Notes: generated by a model from the sequence alone, not told the origin. A DNA stretch of 64,000 nucleotides from Lysobacterales bacterium (GCA_028285525.1 JANQOZ010000093.1:62001-126000); one strand, 5' to 3'; counted from the stretch's first letter, positions 46,335-56,916 are shown. Numbers and translations are program-made.

Positions 46335-46991
46335 ATGAAGTTACAGGATTTTGCGAGAGTAGTGGGATTTGCGGTGTTCGTTCTGGTTGCTAGTGGGTGT
46401 TCCGAACAGCTACCGTCAGATGACGAAATCAAGAGTCTGATTAGTCAAAGCGAGGAGATGGTGTGGCTCTTGAGGCGCATCGGTGGCAGTGATTTCAAGC
46501 TGGGAAGGCCTTTAGAAATGGGTTGCACGCCAGAAGCTGGGGCAGAGTTTGAAAAAGAGATATGGCGACTTATTGAGAGGGAAGAAATATCGCCCGCTGT
46601 ATTGGATCGAAAGACAAGAAAATATAAAACAAAATTCTCTGCGAGCGATGAATACAAAGATAAAATCCAGGGGGTAGCTCTCGACTCAGAATCCGACACC
46701 ATAAGATTTGTCAATGTGTACTCTCATGCCTTTGATTTTATTGAGAACATTGATAAAAGTTTTAGCGCCGAAACCAATGTTCTCACAGTGGAGTATTCCT
46801 TGGGGCTTGCGCAAACTGAATATGGAAAACACGTTTCGAAATTAGATTTTGGAAAGAATGGTGAGGAAGACTGCCTAACTATTCAACTAACATCAGAGTT
46901 GGGGCAAATTCCGAGAATGAGGGCGACCTTGGAAAAAACGGATAGCGGATGGAGAGTCACGGATAGCGGCGTAAAGGCGATAATGCAATAG
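46335..46991 (+). CDS. Putative lipoprotein of unknown function
   Basis: Lipoprotein of 218 residues: the signal peptide ends in LVASGC-SEQ, so lipidation on Cys22. The body is a mixed alpha/beta, Lys/Glu-rich chain, with the C-terminus (MRATLEKTDSGWRVTDSGVKAI) shaped like the last strands of a DUF4019/NTF2-like domain. The gene is clearly more AT-rich than the backbone (AATATAAAACAAAATT within), a sign of recent transfer with the element. No recognised family. Confidence 0.6.
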   Translation: MKLQDFARVVGFAVFVLVASGCSEQLPSDDEIKSLISQSEEMVWLLRRIGGSDFKLGRPLEMGCTPEAGAEFEKEIWRLIEREEISPAVLDRKTRKYKTKFSASDEYKDKIQGVALDSESDTIRFVNVYSHAFDFIENIDKSFSAETNVLTVEYSLGLAQTEYGKHVSKLDFGKNGEEDCLTIQLTSELGQIPRMRATLEKTDSGWRVTDSGVKAIMQ

Positions 46992-47011
46992 TCGTCAAAG
47001 GCGCTCGCTAT

Positions 47012-47233
47012 ATGCCCAAGAAGACCGGGATGGGAAGACTTTGTTTTTTGCCTAGCTTGGGCGATCAAAATTGCCACATGCGGCGGGTCCTCAAAAATGC
47101 CCCGTCCGCGAGCTTTAATTTCAACATTTGGTGTCTACGCCGTTACCTATCTCACGACCAACTCCTTTCCATCGGACACGAGGAGGGGGCCCCATCAATT
47201 CGGATGATTAATGCGAGTGTCGTTGCGGAATAA
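47012..47233 (+). CDS. Doubtful small ORF
   Basis: A 73-codon frame (MPKKTGMGRLCF...) in the gap between two foreign genes. No ribosome site, signal or domain is seen. Listed only because the region is otherwise empty; it may well be non-coding. Confidence 0.2.
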   Translation: MPKKTGMGRLCFLPSLGDQNCHMRRVLKNAPSASFNFNIWCLRRYLSHDQLLSIGHEEGAPSIRMINASVVAE

Positions 47234-47286
47234 TCACGCGACCGGCCTGCACTAAAGTCGTCGTATTCCCTCAGGGACACGGCGGT

Positions 47287-47646
47287 TCAATCTTGGACTT
47301 CCTGACACAAAGGTGTTGGTTTGAGCTGTTGGTTATACCGGCAACGGTTCCCGACAAAAACGGAAACGTCCACCCCATCGAGGGCCGATGGATACTTTCG
47401 AACGAATCCCCGAAGCTGACTTAGGCTGGTGCAAACGCGTATAGCCGGATCTAGGCCCTCGATTCTGTCTTCGTACGCCGAGACTTCGGCAGCACGTTTT
47501 ACCGCTCTCTCGCAGTCGCTGACATACGTGCGTTGGGAAGAGCACTGATATGCACCAAACACTATTGCTGCCACGATGATCCACCCGATTAAGGTTGTTA
47601 CCTTCAGCGACCTTTTCTTGTTTGCGGGCGCCTTCCGATGCTTCAC
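47287..47646 (-). CDS. Small single-pass membrane protein
   Basis: Orphan of 119 residues. The basic N-terminus (MKHRKAPANKKRSLK) is followed by one membrane helix (about 17-36, TTLIGWIIVAAIVFGAY). The remaining 80 residues carry five Cys (CSS, CER, CTS, CRY, CQE), suggesting disulfides in the periplasm. No known family. It is transcribed opposite to its neighbours. Confidence 0.5.
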   Translation of the reverse strand: MKHRKAPANKKRSLKVTTLIGWIIVAAIVFGAYQCSSQRTYVSDCERAVKRAAEVSAYEDRIEGLDPAIRVCTSLSQLRGFVRKYPSALDGVDVSVFVGNRCRYNQQLKPTPLCQEVQD

Positions 47647-47835
47647 AGAATAGCTTTCCTGATGCTCAGTTGCCCCTCCAGAGGTTAGCAGATTTCGGAG
47701 TCGCTCCTAATCTGGAGTGATCTGCGTCAGCCTATTTTGTGCTGTCTGGCGCCCCCTTTCATAGAGCTACGATCAAAGTGGCGTAGGCTTTCCGCGTTAT
47801 CAGATAGTGAGAAACCACCGCGAAACCGTCCGCCC

Positions 47836-48315
47836 ATGAAACCCGAAGAACACCGCCTCGCAGTCCACAAAGTCCTCCACACGATAAACGACTGCCGGCA
47901 GTTGGCCAAACTGCAGGACCAACTCCTCTCGCTGAACCTGATGTGCGCCCACTGGCGGGAGACGCTGGGTCCTGAGAGAGATGGTTAAGGGCTCACCGTC
48001 GGCCATCTTGCTCATGGCCCGCATGAGCGGGAAGAGGTGCGTCAGCGACTTATGGAGGAAGCGTCGTTCGACGCAGCGGAAGTTTCGCTGTCGGTGAAAT
48101 TTCAGCGGGAACGTGGCGTGGTGACACATGCCATGCGTCTGTCGCATCCAGGCGTCGGCGTGAGTCAGTTTATCGGGCAGGCCGTTGCGATTCCGACTGA
48201 CGTTCAAGCCAAATCCAGTAATAACACCCAATTAGGCAACTTTCGATTTGTCATACGTGTGGTAACTAATCCACGAAAGTGGACTCGCAAACGGGAAAAA
48301 ATTATTGTGACGTAA
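47836..48315 (+). pseudogene. Possible decayed small gene with one in-frame stop
   Basis: A single frame of 160 codons, starting MKPEEHRLAVHKVLHTINDC, is broken once, by TAA at 47986-47988. It continues in the same frame as GLTVGHLAHGPHEREEVRQR ... FQRERGVVTHAMRLSHPGVG. Both halves look like coding sequence. The stop is one C-to-T change from a Gln codon. No known domain. Alternative: two unrelated small ORFs. The end overlaps the GTG start proposed for the KAP gene. Confidence 0.35.
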
Positions 48316-49700
48316 ACGTTGGCAACACAGTGAGAGCAGCCGAGGCCATGGCCGGCATTCATAACATCAACCAAGATTACGCGAACATAGACGACAGAAT
48401 CGGCCGATCGACTAATGTTTCACAATTTGGCGCCTTTCTAAGCTCTCTTTCAGCACCTACTGTCATAGAAGTCTGTGGACGGTATGGGATTGGCAAGACG
48501 ACCTTTCTTCACATGCTCCAAGAACAACTGCAACAACGTCATAACCTCCCAGCAATTTTGATCTCTGCCTGGGATTACGACGGGTTTCTGCCACCAATGG
48601 AGGTGATTGGGGCTGGGCTGGCAGAAGCGTCAGGGGAAATTGGCAAGGAGGATTCAGAGGAAGTAATGAGAAGCCTGCTGCGGATAATGAAATCTGGTGC
48701 GCAGGCGGGCGGAAGGCATCTTTTAACTAAGGTTGTAGGAGATGATGGTGCTGACCAAGTAATCGGCGCGGTCCTAGATCAGACTTTGGACGAAGCCTTA
48801 GCCGCATCGCTGGGCGCAATAAAAGAAATCCGCGAAGCCAAAGACTCTGTAACCCATCATCTCGAACAACTGCGAAACGCATGGTGGAAGGCGGAGCACG
48901 GAGATAAGGCAAATGACAAAGACGCTAGGCTGGTTGTTCTGATCGACGAGCTGGATCGTTGCCGGCCAACCTTCGCTGTGGACTTTCTGGAGGCAATTCG
49001 TCACTACTACAACAAAGTCCATGGCATAAGTTTCGTTATTACGATAGACGAGGAATTTGTCCGAAGTGCGTGCTCGGTTCGCTACGGTTTCGCTGGAGTT
49101 GATGCCGACATCTATTTGCGACGATTTTTCGATATCAGTATCGACTTGCCAGCTTTGCGCGGCCCGAGCTTTGTCGAGCTACTGAAGGAGAGGTTCCACT
49201 CCGCTGAATTCGCTGAGCCAAAAGGACACTGGGACGCTGAGTTGGATCTGCTACATTGGTTGTCCTCAATTTTTGAATTGACCTTGCGAGACCTAGAACA
49301 GGTGTTTTCGAAGGTTAGCTTTCTCGCGAGATCTCGGTTCATCAATCCCCGACTTAGTCTAAGCCCGTTTTTGGTTTTGCTGTGTGCGAAGTTCAGCAAA
49401 CTGGATGCCCTGCAGGCTTTCACGACGCCAGGAAATGTAGACTTTAATCTATCGCAGCACACCAATGTCGATAACTTCAATGAAATTGAACATGATTGGG
49501 TAAAGAAACTATTTCTAGCGTACGCGAGCCTATTTCGAGAGCAACCATCACAGCTCATAAAAAAGATCGAGGAAGCCCAAGGTCGTGTGTCACCGCACAG
49601 GCGAGCCCTTGGAATGATTGTCCGAGATTTGGGATTGACTGGTGGAAGCGTTGGGAAAGCATTATGGGACGAAATGTCCTCTGTAGTGGGTATGCCGTGA
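48279..49700 (+). CDS. KAP family P-loop NTPase
   Basis: STAND-like P-loop NTPase of 473 residues. Walker A is GRYGIGKT (67-74) and Walker B is VVLIDELDRCRP (219-230), the KAP signature. The sensor-like stretch ISFVITIDEEFVRSACSVRYG follows. KAP proteins often carry membrane helices inserted after Walker A; here that insert is a soluble Gly/Ala-rich helical stretch (about 135-190), so this one is probably cytoplasmic or peripherally bound. The GTG at 48279 is the longest start; Met at 48348 is an alternative. KAP NTPases recur in phage-defence and conflict islands, but the partner here is unclear. It is convergent with a decayed gene. Confidence 0.8.
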   Translation: MDSQTGKNYCDVNVGNTVRAAEAMAGIHNINQDYANIDDRIGRSTNVSQFGAFLSSLSAPTVIEVCGRYGIGKTTFLHMLQEQLQQRHNLPAILISAWDYDGFLPPMEVIGAGLAEASGEIGKEDSEEVMRSLLRIMKSGAQAGGRHLLTKVVGDDGADQVIGAVLDQTLDEALAASLGAIKEIREAKDSVTHHLEQLRNAWWKAEHGDKANDKDARLVVLIDELDRCRPTFAVDFLEAIRHYYNKVHGISFVITIDEEFVRSACSVRYGFAGVDADIYLRRFFDISIDLPALRGPSFVELLKERFHSAEFAEPKGHWDAELDLLHWLSSIFELTLRDLEQVFSKVSFLARSRFINPRLSLSPFLVLLCAKFSKLDALQAFTTPGNVDFNLSQHTNVDNFNEIEHDWVKKLFLAYASLFREQPSQLIKKIEEAQGRVSPHRRALGMIVRDLGLTGGSVGKALWDEMSSVVGMP

Positions 49701-49716
49701 ATTTTGATTGGAACGA

Positions 49717-50280
49717 TTAGATATTTGGCGACGTTTTTTCCGCGATGGATAGAAAAAACACTGCGGCCTTCTCTAGGCTGCCATAGGTTCTAGTGTTCTC
49801 GTTCTTGGCGCGAACCGACCAGCGACGCCTCCGTAACGTCGCGGCCATTGGATCGCGGTCATCTTCCTCCCCCTCTCCATCACGCGCCTCAATCCTGATT
49901 GTTCCCGTCTTGAAGTAGGCGCTGAACTAGATCGCAACGGGTGAATCGTCTAAGCCTTCGTCTAACTCGTAATGGCCTTCATGATCGTATGAGTGTTTTT
50001 GTTACCTGATGGTGATTTCTGGAGTCTTTCGGGGTTTTCCGATTTTGAAGAAGCGATGCAGGTGGATTGTTTCGTCGTCGCCAGCGGATTGAAACTCTAC
50101 CTACCATCCAAGCCCCTTCAACCGTTGAATTGTCGAGTCGCGCATCCCCTTTAGGTCTTGGTATGGCGCAGGAAGAATCTCTGCCGACCAAACGTTCTGG
50201 CTCATGTCGGAGTGGTCTGCAAGTTCGATCTTGTCGACAATGAATACCTTGACTGCTTCCGATGAAAAACACCTGGCCCT
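49717..50280 (-). pseudogene. Decayed gene: one frame with three stops, cut by the IS21 element
   Basis: Read leftward from the insertion element, one frame gives coherent protein: VKVFIVDKIELADHSDMSQ, DSTIQRLKGLGW [TAG 50101-50103] VEFQSAGDDETIHLHRFFKI [TAA 50002-50004] QKHSYDHEGHYELDEGLDD [TAG 49927-49929] FSAYFKTGTIRIEARDGEGE and ending EKAAVFFLSIAEKTSPNI. All three stops are one C-to-T change from Gln codons. The 5' part lies across the IS21 insertion (from 52246 on), where the frame continues for about 18 codons after removing the IS and one target copy. No family recognised. Also accounts for most of the 580-bp gap between the KAP gene and the IS. Confidence 0.6.
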
Positions 50281-50348
50281 TGTCAACGGCAACCGATTTT
50301 TGACCCCTTTTTGTCCGTTTCGGCAAAGTAATTTTGACCCCCCAGTGG

Positions 50349-52198
<1,850 letters not shown>

Positions 52199-52387
52199 TC
52201 AGTTTTCAGTTGCCGAGGGGGGTCATTTTTACTTTGCCGTTAACACCCTGACTTTGCCACCAGAAATGATTGCGATTGGACTGATTTGTCGGAGGCTTCA
52301 AGGCTGACTGCCACCGTGGTAGCGGATCGTAAGCGCTACTCCACTATCGATCGCAGCCACCAGTATCGACTGAATCTTAATAGGTCT

Positions 52388-52897
52388 CTACAGAGGCCAA
52401 TGTTGAGTCGAGCTGTTTGCGAGAGCACTGTACAAGGCGAAAAAGTTAAACGTAATCAAGACAAGGAAAATGATCAGAACAAGGTAAGACCCCTTCAAAC
52501 TAACTTCCAAGCTGAATAACTCAATTGACCTTTGATTGAATTCGAAACTTGCCACTTCCTCTTCGAACCGGACCATTCGGTCTTTGTGAGAGTCTGCATC
52601 ACGTTTATCCATCAAGGCTAACAAAGCGAGAATCAACATCAGAATCATCCCGCCAGCGGCGAGAACTACGGTAGATTGGTTAGAAAGCTCGTTTTCCCCC
52701 CAAACTGCGTAGAAGACCCCAGCTTCAATAACCGCAGCCGTCTTGAACCGAGACCACAGAAGCGCGTCTTGATACCTCATAGATGCCGCGTCTTCATGGT
52801 AGACATCGGCTTTGAATTCCTGTGAGTTGCCGTGACCTTCGACTTCACTGGTTTCGGCGTCATCGCCGCTCTTTCGGGCTCGTTCTGAATCTGCCAT
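52388..52897 (-). CDS. Small multi-pass membrane protein, partner of K+ channel
   Basis: Membrane protein of 169 residues. I start at the Met at 52897 (MADSERARKSGDD); the longer frame from 53068 runs into the channel gene and is unlikely. A polar N-terminus of about 50 residues is followed by the amphipathic segment YQDALLWSRFKTAAVIEAGV. One helix is at about 75-95 (VVLAAGGMILMLILALLAL), then a charged cytoplasmic stretch, then one C-terminal helix (YLVLIIFLVLITFNFFALYS). The layout (two to three helices plus a helical cytosolic part) recalls SLATT/RipA-like small membrane proteins of conflict systems. It lies 85 bp after the channel gene on the same strand. Function not known. Confidence 0.65.
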   Translation of the reverse strand: MADSERARKSGDDAETSEVEGHGNSQEFKADVYHEDAASMRYQDALLWSRFKTAAVIEAGVFYAVWGENELSNQSTVVLAAGGMILMLILALLALMDKRDADSHKDRMVRFEEEVASFEFNQRSIELFSLEVSLKGSYLVLIIFLVLITFNFFALYSALANSSTQHWPL

Positions 52898-52982
52898 CTT
52901 CGCGCCTTCGTACTTTTTTGCACGGCAACCGTTTGGTGTTCCTGATAGTAACTGCTGCAGGCTAAACCGCCATACTAATTCC

Positions 52983-53693
52983 CTAATCGGCTTGCTCGAT
53001 CTCTTTCCGTGCTTCAGACAATGCGGACGCCACGATGCCGCTCGGGACAGAAATAATACCGAGCCCAATCATCAGGACGAAGAAAGTAAATGCCCTACCA
53101 CCGACGGTGATCGGGTAGACGTCGCCATATCCGACGGTAGTTAGCGTCGCGACGGCCCACCACAGACTGTGAAAGATCGAGCTAAATGCCTCAGGCTGGG
53201 CGGCATTCTCGAAGTAATAGATACCAACAGCAGCAAGAAACAGAAGCATCGCAGCTGCCGATAGGAACAGCACTAGCTCCTCTCTCGCGATCAGGAAGGC
53301 CCGATGACACCGCTGGATAGCCTGGCTATACCTGACGAGCTTTAGGGCGCGGAAAAGCCTGAGAAGGCGCACAATCCGCAGCGAGCGAAGGTCTAGCCCA
53401 ACCGCCAGGTAGAAGGGCAAGATCGCGAATAGATCGACTAGGCCAAAGAAGCTAAAGACGAATCCAAGCTTGCGCTCTGCGACAGTTAGGCGGAGCAGGT
53501 ATTCGGCAGTAAAGACGATGACTGTCGCAACTTCGATGGCTCGCAAGACTCTGCGGGTCTCGCTGGTTAGTCCAGGCAACGTCTCAACACAAAAGGCCAG
53601 AAGCGAAAGCACGATCAAGCACTGAATCGCGCTGTCAAATAGCTTCCCGCCTAGCGTATCCCGACGTTCAATGATCGCTCGAAGCTTGTCCAT
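52983..53693 (-). CDS. Voltage-gated potassium channel (Kv-type, six TM)
   Basis: Bacterial Kv channel of 236 residues. S1 about 20-40, S2 about 55-70, S3 about 80-97. The voltage sensor S4 has Arg every third residue (RSLRIVRLLRLFRALK, 103-118). S5 is at about 138-160, a pore helix, the K+ selectivity filter TTVGYGD (185-191) and S6 to about 222, followed by a short tail. A complete and apparently functional channel. It sits inside a mobile element next to a small membrane protein and a nuclease-like gene, an odd place for a housekeeping channel. Ion-channel effectors in defence systems depolarise infected cells, so that role is conceivable but unproven. Confidence 0.92.
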   Translation of the reverse strand: MDKLRAIIERRDTLGGKLFDSAIQCLIVLSLLAFCVETLPGLTSETRRVLRAIEVATVIVFTAEYLLRLTVAERKLGFVFSFFGLVDLFAILPFYLAVGLDLRSLRIVRLLRLFRALKLVRYSQAIQRCHRAFLIAREELVLFLSAAAMLLFLAAVGIYYFENAAQPEAFSSIFHSLWWAVATLTTVGYGDVYPITVGGRAFTFFVLMIGLGIISVPSGIVASALSEARKEIEQAD

Positions 53694-53771
53694 AATCCTG
53701 GTTCCTTTTTGTTTTCAGGAAAAAGTTCGTTAGTCTATCGTGCAACGGGAGCCAGTTCGGGAGTGATTGCG

Positions 53772-55181
53772 ATGGGGTCAGCGAGCAAGATCACGGACAA
53801 CCTGAAGTCCTACACAGTAGCCAGCCTGATTCCAGTACTGGCGGACTCCAAGAAAGAGGAACGGGCGACATCCGTATTGCTCGCGGCCTTCAGACTCATA
53901 CCAAATTTCGCCTTTGAGTTGCTCAAAGCAGCCGGTGCACCATCGGGGAAGAAGGCCAAGATTCGGTGCTTTACCGAAGTCGTTCCGAAGTCCAAGACTG
54001 TTAAATTCCGTCCTGACGGCCTTGTCGTGATCAACACGGGTCGAAGCCTGTGGTCCGCAATCGTTGAGTCGAAGGTGGGGAATGCGTCTCTCGATGCGGC
54101 TCAGATCGAATCCTATATTGGTCTTGCCCGTGAAATCGGTTGCGATGCCATCATCACGATATCCAATGACTACGCGTCGTTACCAACGCATCATCCGGTC
54201 TCGATCTCAAAGACGAAGCTCGGCAAGCTGGGGCTCTTTCACTTCTCCTGGCTCTCAGTGGTATCTACTGCGGCGTTGATGATCCAGAAAACCGATATCA
54301 AGGACCGCGAACAGAATCTGATTTTGTCTGAGCTGATTCGGTACTTCAGGCACAAAACCTCGGGAATCAACCTGCAGACCACGATGGGCGCAAGCTGGCG
54401 TGCGGTGTGCGAGGAGGTTCAGCGGGGAGAGAAGCTTCTCAAGTCATCCCCCGAGGTTGAGGGAGCGGTCAACAATTGGTTTCAGTTGACGAGGTTCCTT
54501 TCACTGAAGCTCAGTGAGGCTGTTGGGCAAATGGCGAGCCTGAACCTGTCACGTGCGAACGCAGCCGATCCTGCTGCTCGACTGAAGGCAGGGATCGAGG
54601 ATCTAACAAGCCACCAGAGATTGGAGGAGGAGTTCAGCATTCCTGATGCGGCGGCGAGGGTGAAGATTGTTGCCGATTTCGCACGTAGGTCCCTATGCTT
54701 TTCCATGAAGCTGCGAGCGCCAAAAGATAAGAAACGCGTAACGGCTCCGATCAACTGGATCACTAGGCAGGTTCCAGCAGACGCTAGGGACGTGCGACTG
54801 ATTGTGTCTTGGCCAGGCCGGACCCAGAGCACAAGTGCAGACCTCAGCATCGCACGGGAGGAACCAGAGTCACTAATCCCGCCTGCTTCTGAGCGGCAAA
54901 TGCCGACGTTCTTCGAGGTCGCGAGGTTTGTTGATCTTCTCAGTGGATTCAAAGGCAGTAAGAAAATGGCCGAGGCCGCTGAGGTTGAACTGATCAAGTT
55001 CTACGGAGAGGTTGGCCAGCATCTCAAGGAATGGCAGCCAATTGCACCAAAGGTTCAGAAGAAACCATCCCAACCTCCGGAGGAGGCTGCAATGATCTCA
55101 TTTAGTGATGCTGGATCGTTTTGGTCATCGGATAACACGGTCGGGGTTAAACACCTCTACTTCGATAAGAGCCAGGATTAG
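53772..55181 (+). CDS. PD-(D/E)XK nuclease-like protein
   Basis: Cytoplasmic protein of 469 residues, starting at the Met at 53772 (MGSASKITDNLK). The N-terminal domain fits a PD-(D/E)XK nuclease: FRPDGLVVINTG (Asp82) and WSAIVESKVGN (Glu99-x-Lys101), then a helix with Gln111 (AAQIESYIGLAREIG) and strand DAIITIS. The remaining 300 residues are mixed, with a helical middle and a C-terminal beta region (DVRLIVSWPGRTQSTSADL), perhaps for sensing or DNA binding. Homologs are often just annotated stress-response or hypothetical. It is divergent from the channel gene with 78 bp between starts, so the two could be co-regulated. Role as a defence nuclease is inference. Confidence 0.7.
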   Translation: MGSASKITDNLKSYTVASLIPVLADSKKEERATSVLLAAFRLIPNFAFELLKAAGAPSGKKAKIRCFTEVVPKSKTVKFRPDGLVVINTGRSLWSAIVESKVGNASLDAAQIESYIGLAREIGCDAIITISNDYASLPTHHPVSISKTKLGKLGLFHFSWLSVVSTAALMIQKTDIKDREQNLILSELIRYFRHKTSGINLQTTMGASWRAVCEEVQRGEKLLKSSPEVEGAVNNWFQLTRFLSLKLSEAVGQMASLNLSRANAADPAARLKAGIEDLTSHQRLEEEFSIPDAAARVKIVADFARRSLCFSMKLRAPKDKKRVTAPINWITRQVPADARDVRLIVSWPGRTQSTSADLSIAREEPESLIPPASERQMPTFFEVARFVDLLSGFKGSKKMAEAAEVELIKFYGEVGQHLKEWQPIAPKVQKKPSQPPEEAAMISFSDAGSFWSSDNTVGVKHLYFDKSQD

Positions 55182-55327
55182 GACAGTCTTTGAGGACAGC
55201 AACTTGCAAAGTGTATCGATTACTTCAAAACGGATTTTCCCAGAATGGAAGCGCAACACTGCCCGCCACAGACTGCAGCCTCTGTGATTTATTTAATACG
55301 GCTTGACAATGGTGGAGAGGTAATCAG

Positions 55328-55759
55328 ATGAACCTCCGTTCGCGGCTGGAGCTTTACAACCTTTCCGTCATCGATGTGGCGAATGCCTCGGGACTCAATC
55401 CTAGGACTATTGAACGCATTGCAAGTGGCGAATCTCGTGGTTCCGAGATTGCGAGATACAAAATTGTTAGGTCACTTAACTACCTCTCCAATCTTGGGGA
55501 TCAGCTGCGCATGGAGGATGTGTTCTCCCGCAACCCAAGGTCGCCAAAGGCAATATTTTCTGCACATGGAATCCTTTACTCCGACGTTGCGAGTCTTCTC
55601 GATTTAACAGCGCCTTCTGTTCGCGCTGCACTTCTTAGGCCAGAGCAAGCCAAAAGAGGAGTGCTCACCGATATTGTATTGGCAATTAATAAGCTGCTGG
55701 GTGTTGGTATCTACTCAGTAAGATACGTTTTCGGACATGACGACGACGACGAAGAGTAA
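55328..55759 (+). CDS. Helix-turn-helix protein coupled to FRG gene (antitoxin-like)
   Basis: Small regulator-like protein of 143 residues with two HTH-like segments: SVIDVANASGLNPRTIERIA (13-32) and YSDVASLLDLTAPSVRAALL (about 84-103). The C-terminus is acidic (GHDDDDEE). Ribosome site GAGAGG precedes the ATG. Its TAA overlaps the ATG of the FRG gene (TAATG). Small DNA-binding protein upstream of and coupled to a toxic or defence effector is the classic order of toxin-antitoxin and Abi-type systems. Autoregulation is expected but no operator stands out in the 146-bp upstream gap. Confidence 0.75.
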   Translation: MNLRSRLELYNLSVIDVANASGLNPRTIERIASGESRGSEIARYKIVRSLNYLSNLGDQLRMEDVFSRNPRSPKAIFSAHGILYSDVASLLDLTAPSVRAALLRPEQAKRGVLTDIVLAINKLLGVGIYSVRYVFGHDDDDEE

Positions 55760-56487
55760 TGGAAGACATTGAAACGCCCGATCTAGCTAGTTTCCTCAAG
55801 CATGTCCAGGAGACTTTCCTGCCGGATCGACGCGGAGCGTGGGTGTTTCGGGGGGTCAGCAATCAAAGTTATCAGCTCTTGCCCAGCATTGGGCGTATGG
55901 AGGGCACGTCGGACACATTTGAAAAGCTTGAGAAAAGCATTACCGATATGTTCAAGAGGAATGCTATACCCCATCTGGATTCCTTGCCCCCGAACGAGTG
56001 GGAGTGGCTTGCGCTTGCCCAACATCACGGTCTCCCAACTCGTTTAATGGACTGGTCCGTGAACCCACTGGTGGCGCTTTACTTTGCTGTTATAGGAAGT
56101 CCTGACGCGGACGCGGCAGTTTACGCTCTTAACGCGGAGCGCCGAATATCGGACGAGAAGGTCCGATCACTGAGCCCCACGAGCATCGATAAGTTGTACA
56201 AGTTCTGGCCAGCAGTTGTTACCTCTCGTATAGCTGCTCAGGATGGCCTCTTCACCGTCCATCCTGAGCCAACGCGCCCACTCAACGAGGCGCTGCGAGA
56301 GGATTGGGTGTTACGCCGAATCATTATTCCTAAAGGGTCAAAGAAAACCTTTAGGTACTTGTTATTCCGATATGGAATTGACGAGTCCAAGTTGTTCCCC
56401 GACTTAATGGGGCTATGCATGCATTTGTCATGGCAACACCAAGTTAAGACGCCTGACGTGTTCGTCGGGGGACGGGACGATGCCTAA
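55759..56487 (+). CDS. FRG domain protein (candidate effector/toxin)
   Basis: Protein of 242 residues made almost entirely of an FRG domain. The name-giving motif is AWVFRGVSNQSYQLLPSIGR (FRG at 30-32); the second conserved block is WLALAQHHGLPTRLMDWSVN (83-102), followed by PLVALYFAV. FRG domains are widespread in mobile elements and are thought to be enzymatic, possibly acting on nucleotides or nucleic acids, but no reaction is established to my knowledge. Its ATG overlaps the stop of the HTH gene. A 9-bp inverted repeat (CCTAAATCT/AGATTTAGG) straddles the stop codon. Somewhat AT-richer than the backbone. Confidence 0.85.
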   Translation: MEDIETPDLASFLKHVQETFLPDRRGAWVFRGVSNQSYQLLPSIGRMEGTSDTFEKLEKSITDMFKRNAIPHLDSLPPNEWEWLALAQHHGLPTRLMDWSVNPLVALYFAVIGSPDADAAVYALNAERRISDEKVRSLSPTSIDKLYKFWPAVVTSRIAAQDGLFTVHPEPTRPLNEALREDWVLRRIIIPKGSKKTFRYLLFRYGIDESKLFPDLMGLCMHLSWQHQVKTPDVFVGGRDDA

Positions 56488-56531
56488 ATCTGATTCACTG
56501 TGCGGCCTTGCCCGTGCGCGCGAGATTTAGG
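56483..56531. repeat. Inverted repeat around the FRG gene stop
   Basis: Perfect 9-bp arms CCTAAATCT (56483-56491) and AGATTTAGG (56523-56531) enclose a 31-nt GC-rich loop and include the FRG TAA. There is no T tract, so it is not an ordinary terminator. It may be an RNA-stability hairpin or a cassette-end mark. Confidence 0.4.
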
Positions 56532-56916
56532 TTAGCCGGTTATTCGCCCGTGTATGGGCCGGACTGACAACTTGAGACCAAAATTAGCCGATATGTCTTG
56601 AAGAGTTTTTGCTTTCCCGTTCCAACACTTGGCTGACCTTGACTTGGGTTTGGTTAGCCGAAGTCGGAGGCACCATCCCCTATTTCGCTCGAATTGCTGT
56701 GCCGTAAGCGTTATGTGGACACGGCCTTTAAGGATGTCATAAGACGTTACTACGACTGTAGGGCTTTAGAGGAAGACGTTGGATTCAAGCGTTTTTGATT
56801 CGAGTGGCGTTACGATCAGATAACCTTAGCGTGTTTCTCTTGGCACAAGGTTCCGACGGGAGTCTGGCCAAGGTCCAGGGGAACACGACTTTTGCCCAAA
56901 TACCCTGAGGAAGGCG
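56532..56916. other. 385-bp gene-free region in the element
   Basis: No convincing frame on either strand and no tRNA-like or repeat structure beyond the inverted repeat at its left side. The promoter of the Sel1 gene should be here; GAGGAAGGCG lies before its ATG. Confidence 0.35.

Noticed and set aside
47836-50280. Stop codon recoding (TAG/TAA read as Gln) in the element
   Set aside because: Both TAA and TAG would have to be recoded, while all other element genes use ordinary stops in coupled overlaps; gene decay is simpler.
52286-52519. 77-codon plus-strand frame right of the IS
   Set aside because: Overlaps the better-supported membrane protein gene on the other strand and has no start signals.
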